Made by a program: the position numbers and the translations under genes. The notes beneath the pieces were generated by a model that saw only the letters and a list, made by a program, of their open reading frames with translations, was not told where the DNA came from and made no database searches. Below, in pieces: positions 7,127 through 16,306 of a stretch of 35,209 nt of DNA. The stretch is from assembly GCF_012939955.1 (NCBI RefSeq), contig NZ_SPMY01000057.1, forward strand, positions 1-35,209, in the 5' to 3' direction. The number at the start of each line of letters is the position of its first letter. Position 1 is the stretch's first letter. The stretch comes from Candidatus Accumulibacter phosphatis (GTDB taxonomy: Bacteria; Pseudomonadota; Gammaproteobacteria; Burkholderiales; Rhodocyclaceae).

Positions 7127-9024
7127 GCGGTTTCTCCCGTCTTGCTGGCCACGGAATCGCCATCAAGCTCGTTGATGTTGCGGCCAGCAAAGGCCCGCCG
7201 GATCGATTTGTCCATGCGCCGGGCGGCGAAGTCCTTGGTGTCGGCTTCGAGATCGTCCATCGCCAGCATGATCTGGCGGCGGTTGTCGGCGAGCGCTGCG
7301 CTCTCGAGCTTGGCGATGTCTTCCTCGACGCGCGCCAACTCGTCGGCCGTCAGCAGTTCGCGGTCGACGGCGAGCGCCGCGCGCACGGCTTCCAGCAGGC
7401 GCTGCGCGTCGACCTGCGATTCCTTCAACGCGCGCCGCTGCGCGTCGTCCTTGACGTGCGTCATCGAGTCCTTGAGCATGCCGGCAATTTCGTCGTCGGA
7501 AAGGCCGTACGAGGGTTTGACGATGATGCTCGCTTCGACCCCGGAAGCCTGCTCGCGAGCGCTGACCGCCAGCAGGCCATCGGCATCAACCTGGAAAGCG
7601 ACGCGGATGCGCGCCGAGCCGGCGACCATCGGCGGGATGCCACGCAGCTCGAAGCGCGCCAGCGAACGGCAATCGCTGACCAACTCGCGCTCGCCCTGGA
7701 CGACGTGAATGGCCAGCGCCGTCTGGCCGTCGCGGAAAGTCGTAAATTCCTGCGCACGCGCGGTCGGAATCGTCGCATTGCGCGGAATGATCTTCTCGAC
7801 CAGGCCGCCCATCGTTTCCAGGCCTAGCGACAGCGGAATCACATCGAGCAGCAGCCAGTCATCACCGGCCGCACGGTTACCGGCCAGGAGGTTGGCTTGC
7901 GTCGCCGCGCCAATGGCCACGACCTTGTCCGGATCGAGATTGTTGAGCGGGTCCTGCCGGAAGAATTCGCCCACCGCGCGCTGAACCTGCGGCATGCGCG
8001 TTGCACCACCGACCATCACCACGCCCTTGACGTCGCTAACCGACAGGCCGGCGTCGCGCAGCGCCTTTTTGACCGGCTGAATGGTCTTGGCAACCAGCGT
8101 CTGGCTGATCTCGGCGAAGATCCCGGTGGTCAACTGCAGCTCAACCCGCTCGCCGCTGGTCAGACGCGCGCTGATTGGCGCCACACCGTGTACGGTCAGG
8201 TATTCCTTGGCTTCGCGTGCTCGTGCCAGCAGCATGCTGGCGTCCTCGACCGAGAGCGGCTTGAGATCAGCGGCTTCGATGATCCAGCAGAAGATGCGAT
8301 GATCGAAATCGTCGCCACCAAGCGCCGAGTCACCGCCGGTCGCCAGAACCTCGAAGATTCCCCGCGACAGCCTGAGAATCGAAATATCGAAAGTGCCACC
8401 GCCAAGGTCATAGACCGCATAGACACCCTCCGCGGCATTGTCCAGCCCATAGGCGATCGCCGCCGCCGTCGGCTCGTTGAGCAAGCGCAAAACCGCCAGT
8501 CCGGCGAGTTTCGCGGCGTCCTTGGTCGCCTGCCGCTGCGCCTCGTCAAAGTACGCCGGCACGGTGATCACCGCGCCCACCAGCGCGCCGCCCAGCGCCG
8601 CTTCGGCACGCAAGCGCAAAACACGCAGGATGTCTGCGGAGACTTCAACCGGACTCTTCACACCAGCGACGGTATGCACGCGCAGCATCCCCGGACTGTC
8701 CTCGAAGACGTAAGGCATGGCCTCGCGATTGGCGATATCGGTAATGCCGCGGCCCATGAAGCGCTTCACCGAACCAATGGTGTTGCGCGGATCGAGCGCT
8801 TGCTGCGCCTGCGCCTCGTAGCCGAGCTCGCTGCTGCCATCGGGCAGATAACGGACCACCGAGGGTAGCAGGGGACGACCGAGTTCGTCGCGAAGGACGA
8901 CGGCCAGACCGCTACGTACGGTCGCCACCAGTGAATTGGTCGTCCCGAGGTCGATGCCGACCGCCAGCCGATGCTCGTGCGGCGCTGCTGACTCGCCGGG
9001 TTCCGCAATCTGTAATAACGCCAT
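7123..9024 (-). CDS. hscA: Fe-S assembly chaperone HscA (Hsp70 family)
   Basis: The 633-aa ATPase works with HscB to release clusters from IscU by gripping its LPPVK loop. Seen in order: phosphate-1 motif [12 protein letters not shown] (about 23-34), [12 protein letters not shown], phosphate-2 motif [13 protein letters not shown], adenosine motif [13 protein letters not shown], the linker [14 protein letters not shown], then the substrate-binding beta domain and helical lid. The start is placed at [11 protein letters not shown]; the frame is open 19 codons further, but that segment looks like leader sequence. The gap from hscB (137 bp) holds stop-codon heptad repeats and no obvious promoter. 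Confidence 0.95.
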   Translation of the reverse strand: MALLQIAEPGESAAPHEHRLAVGIDLGTTNSLVATVRSGLAVVLRDELGRPLLPSVVRYLPDGSSELGYEAQAQQALDPRNTIGSVKRFMGRGITDIANREAMPYVFEDSPGMLRVHTVAGVKSPVEVSADILRVLRLRAEAALGGALVGAVITVPAYFDEAQRQATKDAAKLAGLAVLRLLNEPTAAAIAYGLDNAAEGVYAVYDLGGGTFDISILRLSRGIFEVLATGGDSALGGDDFDHRIFCWIIEAADLKPLSVEDASMLLARAREAKEYLTVHGVAPISARLTSGERVELQLTTGIFAEISQTLVAKTIQPVKKALRDAGLSVSDVKGVVMVGGATRMPQVQRAVGEFFRQDPLNNLDPDKVVAIGAATQANLLAGNRAAGDDWLLLDVIPLSLGLETMGGLVEKIIPRNATIPTARAQEFTTFRDGQTALAIHVVQGERELVSDCRSLARFELRGIPPMVAGSARIRVAFQVDADGLLAVSAREQASGVEASIIVKPSYGLSDDEIAGMLKDSMTHVKDDAQRRALKESQVDAQRLLEAVRAALAVDRELLTADELARVEEDIAKLESAALADNRRQIMLAMDDLEADTKDFAARRMDKSIRRAFAGRNINELDGDSVASKTGETA

Positions 9025-9122
9025 GAAGAAATTGAGGTCCTGATACTTGTTACCGGTGTGAGAATAAGCTTTACGACGCAAGGCAAACCAAGGCGATGCG
9101 ACTGCCGTGCACTTGCTGCCTG

Positions 9123-9164
9123 CTGTTCAGTAGCCGCTATTTACTCTTCAGTGTTCAGTGTTCA
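9123..9164 (-). repeat. Heptad stop-codon repeat at the end of hscB
   Basis: On the minus strand the hscB TGA begins a series of 7-base units in strict register: TGAACAC twice, then TGAAGAG, then TAAATAG, one non-stop unit (CGGCTAC), and TGAACAG. Five of six units open with a stop triplet. Because 7 is 1 mod 3, the first three units close all three frames. The same design occurs at suhB with a different unit sequence. Confidence 0.75.
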
Positions 9165-9689
9165 CTCTTCGCAGGCGATCATCGCCTCGTCGAGTTCGAC
9201 GAGCAGCTTCTCGATGAACATCAGGCGCCGGACGCGATCCGCCGCCTGTTCGAGGTCGTGAGCGTCGTCAAATAACGCCGCAAGCTCGTCATAACGTTGG
9301 GCGATGTCGTGTTGCAAGCGATGGTGGAGATGCTCGAGCTCATGGTGCTCGCCCGCCAGGCGCGCTTCGCCAACCGCCTCGCGCCATTCCATCTGTTCAA
9401 TCAGAAAGTCGGTCGGCATCAAGACGTTGTTCTCGCTGCCGACGTCGTGGTCTGACAAGTGCAACAGGTATCTGGCGCGTGGTAGCGGCTTTTTGAGCGT
9501 CTGATAGGCTTCATTTACCCGTGTTGCCCACTGCAAGGAGAGGCGCCGTTCGGCGTCACCAGCGCTCGCAAAGCGGTCGGGGTGAACGCACGACTGCATC
9601 TCCAGGTAGCGCCGGTCGAGCAGTGCCGCGTCAAGCCGGAAGCTGGCCGGCAGCTCGAACAGCGAGAAATGATCGGTGTTGAAGTCCAT
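9162..9689 (-). CDS. hscB: Fe-S assembly co-chaperone HscB (J-type)
   Basis: The 175-aa protein has an N-terminal J domain with the HPD tripeptide at residues 36-38 (SCVHPDRF), needed to stimulate HscA ATPase. It is followed by NEAYQTLKKPLPRARYLL, typical of HscB, and a C-terminal helical bundle that binds IscU (LMPTDFLIEQMEWRE is the conserved contact region). Length matches the family. It lies in the usual iscA-hscB-hscA order. Confidence 0.95.
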   Translation of the reverse strand: MDFNTDHFSLFELPASFRLDAALLDRRYLEMQSCVHPDRFASAGDAERRLSLQWATRVNEAYQTLKKPLPRARYLLHLSDHDVGSENNVLMPTDFLIEQMEWREAVGEARLAGEHHELEHLHHRLQHDIAQRYDELAALFDDAHDLEQAADRVRRLMFIEKLLVELDEAMIACEE

Positions 9690-9781
9690 GCTTTTCAGTC
9701 AAGACGCCGGTCGGGACAAGCAGCGAGCAGTGGTCTACGAAGCGAAGCCATCGAGCCGCCGCCGCTCCGCGCCCTGCGGAG

Positions 9782-10105
9782 TCAAACGTTGAAACTCTCG
9801 CCGCAGCCGCAAGCGTCCTTGACGTTCGGGTTGTTGAACTTGAAGCCTTCGTTGAGCCCCTCGCGCGCGTAGTCCAGCTCGGTGCCGTCGAGGTAAGGCA
9901 TGCTCTTCGGATCGACCAGCACCCTGACGCCATGCGATTCAAACTCGACATCGTCCGGTTGCGCACTATCGGCAAACTCGAGCTTGTAGGCCATGCCCGA
10001 GCAGCCGCTGGTGCGTACGCCAAGGCGCAAACCAATACCTTTGCCGCGCTTGACCATGAAATTGGCGACGTGGTTGGCGGCCCTTTCAGAAAGTGTCACT
10101 GCCAT
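9782..10105 (-). CDS. iscA: A-type Fe-S carrier IscA
   Basis: The 107-aa protein has the three A-type cysteines Cys35 (TSGCSG), Cys99 and Cys101 (ACGCGESF), which bind iron or a cluster for transfer to target proteins. The ATG is preceded by AGGAGG at good spacing. The frame is open far upstream, but that portion is a shadow of iscU. A short GC-rich hairpin (CTCCGC/GCGGAG) follows the stop codon. Confidence 0.96.
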   Translation of the reverse strand: MAVTLSERAANHVANFMVKRGKGIGLRLGVRTSGCSGMAYKLEFADSAQPDDVEFESHGVRVLVDPKSMPYLDGTELDYAREGLNEGFKFNNPNVKDACGCGESFNV

Positions 10106-10172
10106 CAAAACCTCCTGCTGTAATTTGCATTTGCGACCTCGGTTGTGCTGGCTTCGGCCCAGTGCTGCGAAC

Positions 10173-10568
10173 TCAAACGGCAGCCTGATCGGCGTGCTTT
10201 TTCTTGTAGTCGGCGACCGCCGCCTTGATCGCGTCCTCGGCGAGAATCGAGCAATGAATTTTGACCGGCGGCAGCGCCAGTTCTTCGGCGATCTGCGTAT
10301 TCTTGATGTCCAGCGCCTGCTCAATGGTCTTGCCCTTGACCCACTCGGTGACCAGCGAAGACGATGCAATCGCCGAACCGCAGCCGTAGGTCTTGAACTT
10401 GGCGTCTTCGATGACACCGCCCTTGCCGACCTTGATCTGCAGCTTCATGACGTCGCCGCAGGCGGGCGCACCGACCATGCCGGTAGCGATACCCTCGTCG
10501 TCCTTGCCAAACGAACCAACGTTGCGTGGATTCTCGTAGTGATCCAGAACTTTTACACTGTATGCCAT
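10173..10568 (-). CDS. iscU: Fe-S cluster scaffold IscU
   Basis: The 131-aa scaffold carries the cluster ligands Cys37, Asp39 (in PACGDVM), Cys63 ([12 protein letters not shown]), His105 and Cys106 (KIHCSIL), and the HscA recognition loop LPPVK at 99-103. It receives sulfur from IscS and builds [2Fe-2S] clusters. It is shortly downstream of iscS (31-bp gap) with AAGGAG before the ATG. Confidence 0.97.
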   Translation of the reverse strand: MAYSVKVLDHYENPRNVGSFGKDDEGIATGMVGAPACGDVMKLQIKVGKGGVIEDAKFKTYGCGSAIASSSLVTEWVKGKTIEQALDIKNTQIAEELALPPVKIHCSILAEDAIKAAVADYKKKHADQAAV

Positions 10569-10599
10569 GATGATTCTCCTTGATGCCTGTTATGCCTTG

Positions 10600-11811
10600 T
10601 CAATGGGCGGCCCACTGGACCGTACTCAAATCGACGCCTTCCTGGACCATTTCCCACAGCGGCGAAAGCTCGCGTAGCCGGCTGATCTTTTCGTGCAGCA
10701 GCTTGACCGCGTAGTCGACCTCTTCCTCGGTAGTGAAGCGGCCGAGGGTGAAGCGGATCGAACTGTGCGCCAGTTCATCCTCGCGGCCGAGGGCGCGCAG
10801 CACGTACGAAGGTTCGAGCGAAGCCGAGGTGCAGGCCGATCCGGACGACACCGCCAAATCCTTGACCGCCATCAGCAACGATTCGCCTTCGACGTAGGCA
10901 AAACTGATATTCAGATTGTGCGGAACACGCTGCTCCATGTCGCCGTTGACATAAACCTCATCAATGTCCGACAGGCCTTTGTAAAGGCGGTCGCGAAGCA
11001 TGCGGATACGCTCGTTCTCGGCTCCCATTTCCACGCGCGCGAGGCGGAAAGCCTCACCCATGCCGACGATCTGATGCGTCGGCAGCGTACCGGAACGGAA
11101 GCCACGTTCATGACCGCCGCCATGCATCTGCGCGGTCAGGCGAATGCGCGGCTTGCGGCGCACGTAGAGCGCGCCAATGCCTTTCGGGCCGTAGGTCTTG
11201 TGGGCCGAAAAACTCATCAGATCGACTTTCAGCGTCGCCAGATCGATGACCACCTTGCCCGTCGCCTGTGCCGCATCGACGTGGAAGATGATTCCCTTTG
11301 CGCGGCAGATTTCGCCGATTTCGGCGATCGGCTGGATGACGCCGATCTCGTTATTGACCATCATCACCGACACCAGAATGGTGTCCGGGCGCAAAGTCGC
11401 CTTGAAGACGTCGAGGTCGATCAGGCCGTTGTCCTGGACGTCGAGGTAAGTAACTTCGAAACCGAGACGTTCGAGATCCCGGCAGGTGTCGAGCACGGCC
11501 TTGTGCTCGGTCTTCACCGTCACCAGGTGCTTGCCCTTGCCGGCATAGAATTGCGCTGCGCCTTTGAGCGCCAGATTGTTTGACTCGGTGGCCCCCGAGG
11601 TCCAGACGATTTCCTTGGCGTCGGCGTTGACCAGCTTGGCCACTTCTTCGCGCGCTTCTTCGACCGCCGTCTCGACTTCCCAGCCGAAGGCGTGCGACCG
11701 CGAGGCCGGGTTGCCGAATTTCTCGACCAGATAAGGGATCATCTTGTCGGCGACGCGCGGATCAACTGGCGTGGTCGCCGAATAATCAAGATAGATAGGC
11801 AGTTTCAGCAT
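10600..11811 (-). CDS. iscS: Cysteine desulfurase IscS (housekeeping)
   Basis: The 403-aa PLP enzyme converts cysteine to alanine and an enzyme persulfide, supplying IscU and tRNA thiolation. It has His103 (KTEHKAV), the PLP lysine Lys205 in [12 protein letters not shown], and the mobile-loop cysteine Cys327 in [10 protein letters not shown]. The C-terminus with [13 protein letters not shown] is typical of group I IscS. It follows a second desulfurase gene across a 94-bp gap containing degenerate heptad repeats. Confidence 0.97.
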   Translation of the reverse strand: MLKLPIYLDYSATTPVDPRVADKMIPYLVEKFGNPASRSHAFGWEVETAVEEAREEVAKLVNADAKEIVWTSGATESNNLALKGAAQFYAGKGKHLVTVKTEHKAVLDTCRDLERLGFEVTYLDVQDNGLIDLDVFKATLRPDTILVSVMMVNNEIGVIQPIAEIGEICRAKGIIFHVDAAQATGKVVIDLATLKVDLMSFSAHKTYGPKGIGALYVRRKPRIRLTAQMHGGGHERGFRSGTLPTHQIVGMGEAFRLARVEMGAENERIRMLRDRLYKGLSDIDEVYVNGDMEQRVPHNLNISFAYVEGESLLMAVKDLAVSSGSACTSASLEPSYVLRALGREDELAHSSIRFTLGRFTTEEEVDYAVKLLHEKISRLRELSPLWEMVQEGVDLSTVQWAAH

Positions 11812-11834
11812 TGCTCTTGCTCCGATGTGTACAG

Positions 11835-11862
11835 GTTGCGTGTTACGTGCGACTCTTGACTC
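11835..11862. repeat. Degenerate 7-bp repeats in the gap between the two desulfurase genes
   Basis: On the plus strand, four consecutive heptads read GTTGCGT, GTTACGT, GCGACTC and TTGACTC. The first pair differ at one position and the second pair at two. No stop triplet leads each unit, unlike the suhB and hscB tracts. The tract lies about 23 bp upstream of the iscS start. Confidence 0.45.
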
Positions 11863-11905
11863 ATTGTCCTGGGCGTTGGTTCCGCCGTCCGCTGCGGTTT
11901 TCTGC

Positions 11906-13063
11906 TCAGACGGCCATCGCGGTCAGCTGCTGCAGCCTGAGAACGGTGGCCCGCAGCGTTACCAGAAATCCATCCATCTCGGCTGCGCTGTTGGCGGCAC
12001 CCAGGCTGACCCGCAGCGCGCCACGTGCCAGTTCGGCTTCGACGCCCATCGCGCGCAGCACATGCGAGGGTTCCGGGTTGGCGCTCGAACAGGCCGAGCC
12101 GCTGGCCAAGGCGTAACCGGCGCGGTCGAGGTGGCCAACCAGTGTCTCGCCGTCGATGTCGGGAAACGCGAAATAGAGAGTGTTCGGCAAGCGCTCGGCG
12201 GCCTGGCCAAAGAGCGTCGCGCCGAGGCTGAAAAGCCCCCTCTCGAGCCTCTCGCGCAGGGCCAGCAGCCGCGGCGCCACGTCCGCCAGGCGCGCCGCTG
12301 CCAATTCACAGGCCACGCCGAAACCGACGATTGCCGCCACGTTCTCGGTACCCGAACGCAAACCACGTTCATGACCTCCGCCAGCGATCAAGGGCTCAAT
12401 GTCGAGTCGCTTGTCGAGCACCAGTGCCGCCGCCCCCTTGGGACCGCCGATCTTGTGCGCCGACAGGCTGAGGGCATTGACGCCAGCGGCGTTGAGCTGG
12501 CGAAAATCGACGGCGATCTTGCCCACCGCCTGCACCGCATCGGTATGAAACCAGGCCCCTGCCGCTCCGGCCTGCGTCGCCAGCGAAGCGACGTCCTGCA
12601 CCACGCCGGTCTCGTTGTTGGCCAGCATCACCGAGACGATGCGCGGTTGCTCGGCGATCACGGCCTGGAAGCTTGCAACATCGACCCGTCCGGCGGCGTC
12701 CACCGCCAGCTTGTGCAAGGTCCAGCCGCGCTTGCGGAGCTGCTCGGCGGGCCTGATCACACACGGGTGCTCGATGGCGCTGACTGCCAGCAGGCCAGGT
12801 TTCAGGCACGCTGCCGCACCCTTGATCAGCAGGTTGTTGGCTTCCGAACCACCACTGGTAAACACCACCTCGCTGGCATGCGCACCGACCGCCGCGGCCA
12901 CCTTGCTGCGCGCCTCATCGATCGCTCGCCGCGCCGCCCGGCCGTACTCATGACGACTCGAAGCGTTGCCGCAGAGCCCCGAGAGGTAGGGCAACATCGC
13001 CTCGACCACCACCGGATCGGTAGCGGTTGTTGCGTTGTGGTCGAGATAGACGGGAGCGAACAC
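11906..13063 (-). CDS. Second cysteine desulfurase, NifS/IscS-like
   Basis: This 385-aa class V aminotransferase resembles NifS/IscS: His99 (AIEHPC), PLP lysine Lys204 ([12 protein letters not shown]), and a catalytic loop cysteine at Cys325 (SGSACSS). It differs from the downstream IscS in its shorter C-terminus and lacks the IscS-type ending. It sits between iscR and iscS, so it is probably co-regulated by IscR. A second desulfurase here could supply a different acceptor or act under iron or oxidative stress. Which acceptor it serves cannot be told from sequence. Confidence 0.9.
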   Translation of the reverse strand: MFAPVYLDHNATTATDPVVVEAMLPYLSGLCGNASSRHEYGRAARRAIDEARSKVAAAVGAHASEVVFTSGGSEANNLLIKGAAACLKPGLLAVSAIEHPCVIRPAEQLRKRGWTLHKLAVDAAGRVDVASFQAVIAEQPRIVSVMLANNETGVVQDVASLATQAGAAGAWFHTDAVQAVGKIAVDFRQLNAAGVNALSLSAHKIGGPKGAAALVLDKRLDIEPLIAGGGHERGLRSGTENVAAIVGFGVACELAAARLADVAPRLLALRERLERGLFSLGATLFGQAAERLPNTLYFAFPDIDGETLVGHLDRAGYALASGSACSSANPEPSHVLRAMGVEAELARGALRVSLGAANSAAEMDGFLVTLRATVLRLQQLTAMAV

Positions 13064-13092
13064 GGCGACGGGCGAAACTTTCCAGTTTTCGG

Positions 13093-13602
13093 CTAGCTAT
13101 TGACAGCGATGAGTTTGGCGCGCTGACGCTCGCCCTTCCGCCGCTCATCAGCCTTTCGTCGTTCCTGATGCATCACCGCCACCTCGCCGCTACTCTTGCC
13201 GCCCTGCTGCGCGACGAGGTCGGCCAGCGTCACGGAACTCAGATAGTCGAACATCTTGACGTTCAAAGTCGCCCACAGGTCATGGGTCATGCAGCGCTCT
13301 TCGTCATGGCAATTCTCGCGACCACCGCACTGGGTGGCATCGAGCGGCTCATCGACGGCACGAATGATGTCCGCGACGGTCATCGCGCTGGTTGGCCGCG
13401 CCAGGCAATAACCACCACCTGGACCACGCACGCTGCCCACCAACTGGTGGCGGCGCAACTTGCCGAACAACTGCTCCAGATACGACAGCGAAATTTTCTG
13501 GCGCTCGCTGATGCCAGCCAGAGACACCGGGCCGTCACCACCGCGCAGAGCCAGATCGATCATCGCCGTCACTGCAAAGCGTCCTTTCGTCGTCAGTCTC
13601 AT
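13093..13602 (-). CDS. iscR: Fe-S cluster regulator IscR (Rrf2 family)
   Basis: The 169-aa protein has the Rrf2 winged helix (MRLTTKGRFAVTAMIDLAL) and cluster ligands Cys92, Cys98, Cys104 and His107, the same numbers as in E. coli IscR. With a [2Fe-2S] cluster it represses the isc operon at type 1 sites; the apo form acts at type 2 sites. The C-terminus is basic. AGGAGG precedes the ATG. It follows cysE with a strong internal promoter in the gap. Confidence 0.97.
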   Translation of the reverse strand: MRLTTKGRFAVTAMIDLALRGGDGPVSLAGISERQKISLSYLEQLFGKLRRHQLVGSVRGPGGGYCLARPTSAMTVADIIRAVDEPLDATQCGGRENCHDEERCMTHDLWATLNVKMFDYLSSVTLADLVAQQGGKSSGEVAVMHQERRKADERRKGERQRAKLIAVNS

Positions 13603-13660
13603 ATTTCCTCCTCCGATACTACAAGTACTAATAATTGTTGATCAAAATACTACACTATTC

Positions 13661-13689
13661 ACTATAACGAGCGAGCACCTATTAGTCAA
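13661..13689 (-). promoter_or_regulatory. iscR promoter with an IscR half-site
   Basis: On the minus strand TTGACT (13684-13689) and TATAGT (13661-13666) are separated by exactly 17 bp, a strong sigma-70 promoter. The -35 overlaps the cysE stop codon. The 14 bases at 13680-13693 match one complete half of the IscR type 1 consensus (WWWYAGTCRRSTAT), but the other half is poor, so regulation may be weak or need a partner site. Confidence 0.6.
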
Positions 13690-14434
13690 CTATTTTACTC
13701 AGGTATTGCGGGTCGAACCGAGCCGCCGTCGCCAGGTCGCCGTTGACATGCACGCCAGCGTCCTCAAGCTTCTTGAGCAGCAATTCGAAGCGCCGATCGA
13801 CTTCCGCCGCATGATCGAGCAGGCCATGAATCGCCTTGGCCAAGGGATCATCCTGATTGGCGGCCAGCGCGTAGGCCGAAAAGCCCAGTTGCCCTGCCAT
13901 TTGCTCGCGCCTCTGGTCCTGCTCGTTGTCGATGATTCGCGCCGGGTTACCGACCGCGGTCGCCCCGCTCGGAACATTCTTGACGACCACCGCATTGGAG
14001 CCGACTTTCGCCGACGCGCCAACCGTAATCGGCCCGAGCACCTGCGCTCCGGCGCCGATCACCACACCGTCCTCCAGCGTCGGATGGCGCTTGCCCTTGT
14101 TCCACGAGGTGCCGCCCAGGGTGACACCATGGTAGAGCGTCACGTCGTCTCCAATCACCGCCGTTTCGCCGATGACCACCCCCATCCCGTGATCGATGAA
14201 CATACGCCGGCCGATGGTCGCGCCGGGGTGGATTTCGATACCGGTGAAGAAACGTCCGAAATGCGAAACCAGGCGACCCAGCCAACGCAGACCGCGCGCC
14301 CACAGCCAGTGCGCAAGACGATGCAGGGTGATGGCATGCACGCCCGGATAGCAGGTCAGCACCTCCCAGAAAGTGCGCGCGGCGGGATCACGCTTGAAAA
14401 CTGACTGGATGTCTTCGCGAAGACGGTTGAACAT
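13682..14434 (-). CDS. cysE: Serine O-acetyltransferase
   Basis: The 250-aa enzyme acetylates serine, the first step of cysteine synthesis. It has the N-terminal helical SATase segment and the left-handed beta-helix hexapeptides ([18 protein letters not shown], then [22 protein letters not shown]), with the catalytic His in [10 protein letters not shown] and the acetyl-CoA region [12 protein letters not shown]-terminal extension past residue 180 is longer than in the shortest forms. Its position directly upstream of iscR, with an IscR-like site at its own promoter, suggests cysteine supply is coupled to Fe-S demand. Similar cysE-isc linkage is known in other bacteria. Confidence 0.94.
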   Translation of the reverse strand: MFNRLREDIQSVFKRDPAARTFWEVLTCYPGVHAITLHRLAHWLWARGLRWLGRLVSHFGRFFTGIEIHPGATIGRRMFIDHGMGVVIGETAVIGDDVTLYHGVTLGGTSWNKGKRHPTLEDGVVIGAGAQVLGPITVGASAKVGSNAVVVKNVPSGATAVGNPARIIDNEQDQRREQMAGQLGFSAYALAANQDDPLAKAIHGLLDHAAEVDRRFELLLKKLEDAGVHVNGDLATAARFDPQYLSKIVD

Positions 14435-14463
14435 GAACGGAAAATCCTTGAACGATGACCGCG

Positions 14464-14496
14464 ATTATATAATACCGGACTATTTTAGTACACTAC
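14464..14496 (-). promoter_or_regulatory. cysE promoter overlapped by an IscR type 1-like site
   Basis: On the minus strand a perfect TATAAT (14464-14469) lies 17 bp after TGTACT (14487-14492). The 25 bases 14472-14496 match 21 of 25 positions of the known IscR type 1 consensus (ATASYYGACTRWWWYAGTCRRSTAT) by eye, spanning the -35 and spacer, which is a classic repression position. The site overlaps the trmJ stop codon. Confidence 0.65.
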
Positions 14497-15311
14497 TTCG
14501 CCGTACTTCCCAGGCTCTCACCGGGGATGGCGCGCGGCGCGTCGCCTGGCGAGGCTTTCCGTTCGACCGCATCGAGCAGGCCGCGCAGGATGTTGATCTC
14601 GTCGCGTTCAAGCTCGGCGCGCCCGAACAGACGGCGCAGCTTGGGTAGCAGCCGCCGCGGCCGCTGCGGATCGAGAAAACCGCTGCTGATCATTACCCGC
14701 TCGAGGTGCAGATAGAAGCGCTCGACGTCCTCATGCGCCGCTGGCGGCGAGGCAAAAGGGACAGCGCGGGTGACCACCGGCGGACGACCGTCGAAGGCCG
14801 CCAGGCGCAGCTCGTAGCACAGCAACTGCACTGCCGAAGCCAGGTTCAGAGAGCTGTAGTCGGGATTCGCCGGGATGAACACCGTCCGTTGGCAGCGCTG
14901 CACCTCGGCGTTCGACAAGCCAGCCGTCTCGTTGCCGAAGAGCAGCGCGACCTCGCCCTCGCCGGCCCAGCCGAGAATGTCCGTTGCCGCCTCGCGTGCC
15001 GGCAGCGCCGGCGGCCCAAGGTTGCGGTGCCGCGCCGACAGCGCGTACACCTGCACCGTCCCGGCCAGCGCCTCGTCGAGGCTGCTGCAGAGCTGCGCCT
15101 GTTCGAGAATATCGTCCGCGTCGGCAGCACGCGCCACCGCCTGCGGGTCGGGAAAGTGCTTCGGATTGACCAGTGACAGCCGCGACAAACCCATGGTCTT
15201 CATCGCGCGTGCGGCCGCGCCGATGTTGCCGGGATGACTGGTGTGCGAAAGGACGACGCGGATGTGCGCGAGCGGCGAACCGGAAGAATGCGACCCTGCG
15301 GGCCTGTTCAT
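14493..15311 (-). CDS. trmJ: tRNA (cytidine/uridine-2'-O-)-methyltransferase TrmJ
   Basis: The 272-aa SPOUT methyltransferase modifies position 32 of tRNA. Seen are the N-terminal motif HTSHPGNIGAAARAMKTMG, then LLFGNETAGLSN (motif 2) and IPANPDYSSLNLASAVQLLCYE (motif 3, forming the knot and SAM site). The C-terminal helical extension is usual for TrmJ, not TrmL. It lies 58 bp upstream of cysE, a conserved arrangement with isc genes, and is divergent from suhB. Confidence 0.93.
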   Translation of the reverse strand: MNRPAGSHSSGSPLAHIRVVLSHTSHPGNIGAAARAMKTMGLSRLSLVNPKHFPDPQAVARAADADDILEQAQLCSSLDEALAGTVQVYALSARHRNLGPPALPAREAATDILGWAGEGEVALLFGNETAGLSNAEVQRCQRTVFIPANPDYSSLNLASAVQLLCYELRLAAFDGRPPVVTRAVPFASPPAAHEDVERFYLHLERVMISSGFLDPQRPRRLLPKLRRLFGRAELERDEINILRGLLDAVERKASPGDAPRAIPGESLGSTAK

Positions 15312-15374
15312 ATTAGAATCGGGGTCCTCTACATCAATGGGGCTGCGTCAGCCACCCGTCGCGCCGTCAAAATC

Positions 15375-16184
15375 ATGCATCCAGCTCTGAACATCATCAT
15401 CAAGGCGGCGCGTCGCGCCAGCCAGATCATCAACCGTGCGGCACTGGATCTCGAACACCTGCAGATCACCACCAAGCGTCAGAGCGACTTCGTCACCGAA
15501 GTCGACAAGGCGGCCGAGGCGGCGATCATCGACATCCTGCGCGAGGCCTATCCGGAATACGGCATTTTAGCAGAAGAGTCCGGCCTGACCGCCGGCCAAG
15601 GCGGTGGCAGCGACTATCAGTGGATCATCGACCCCCTCGACGGCACGACCAATTTCATCCACGGATTTCCCCAATACGCGATCTCGATTGCCCTCGCCTA
15701 CCGCGGGCAGGTCACCCAAGCGGTGGTCTATGACCCGCTGCGCAACGAGATGTTTACCGCCAGCAAGGGCGGCGGCGCCTTCCTCAACGACCGCCGCATC
15801 CGGGTCAGCAAGTGCCTGAAACTGGAAACCGCCTTGATCGGTACCGGCTTCCCCTACCGCATGTACGACCACATCGACGCCTACCTGCAAATCTTCAAGG
15901 AACTGGCGAAGAAAACGGCCGGCATGCGCCGCCCGGGTGCCGCCGCACTCGACCTGGCCTACGTCGCCTGCGGACGCTTCGACGGCTTCTGGGAGTTCGG
16001 CCTGTCGCCCTGGGACATGGCCGGCGGCACCCTGCTGATTTCGGAAGCCGGCGGCCTGGTCAGCGACCTCGCCGGCAACGAAACCTACCTGCAATCCGGC
16101 AACCTGGTTGCCGGCACGCCGAAAGTCTTCGCGCAGCTGCTGCAAGTGATCGACAGCCACCGCACGCCGGGGCTGGCGGCTTGA
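15375..16184 (+). CDS. suhB: Inositol monophosphatase family protein SuhB
   Basis: The 269-aa protein has the Li-sensitive phosphatase motifs LAEESG (metal ligand Glu), DPLDGTTNFIHGFP, and the second metal motif WDMAGGTLLISEAGG. SuhB hydrolyses myo-inositol 1-phosphate and in E. coli also joins the rRNA antitermination complex with NusA. Start MHPALNIIIKAARRA matches other SuhB proteins; the open frame upstream overlaps the divergent trmJ promoter. Its stop codon is the first of six TGA triplets in a heptad repeat. Confidence 0.94.
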   Translation: MHPALNIIIKAARRASQIINRAALDLEHLQITTKRQSDFVTEVDKAAEAAIIDILREAYPEYGILAEESGLTAGQGGGSDYQWIIDPLDGTTNFIHGFPQYAISIALAYRGQVTQAVVYDPLRNEMFTASKGGGAFLNDRRIRVSKCLKLETALIGTGFPYRMYDHIDAYLQIFKELAKKTAGMRRPGAAALDLAYVACGRFDGFWEFGLSPWDMAGGTLLISEAGGLVSDLAGNETYLQSGNLVAGTPKVFAQLLQVIDSHRTPGLAA

Positions 16185-16223
16185 GGCGTGAGGCGTGAGG
16201 CGTGAGGCGTGAGGCCTGAAGCG
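16182..16223 (+). repeat. Heptad stop-codon repeat at the end of suhB
   Basis: Starting at the native TGA, the 7-base unit TGAGGCG occurs four times without change, followed by TGAGGCC and TGAAGCG. Six TGA triplets therefore stand exactly 7 bases apart (16182, 16189, 16196, 16203, 16210, 16217), falling in frames 0, +1, +2, 0, +1, +2. The tract lies 83 bp before the hsdM start. Confidence 0.9.
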
Positions 16224-16306
16224 CTCTAACGCGCGTCAGCAAAGATAGCCAGCAACTTAGGAAGCCCGCAGGCGATCACACACCCCACGAGAAGGAAGAC
16301 ACCCCG

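Noticed and set aside
11825-13096. Plus-strand open frame of 423 codons over the second desulfurase
   Set aside because: It is antisense to a gene with all PLP-enzyme motifs and encodes low-information, Arg/His/Gln-rich sequence.
16182-16223. Heptad repeat as a phase-variation switch for the hsd operon
   Set aside because: The tract is outside any coding frame and 83 bp before hsdM, with no promoter element built around it; copy-number change would not obviously shift a frame.
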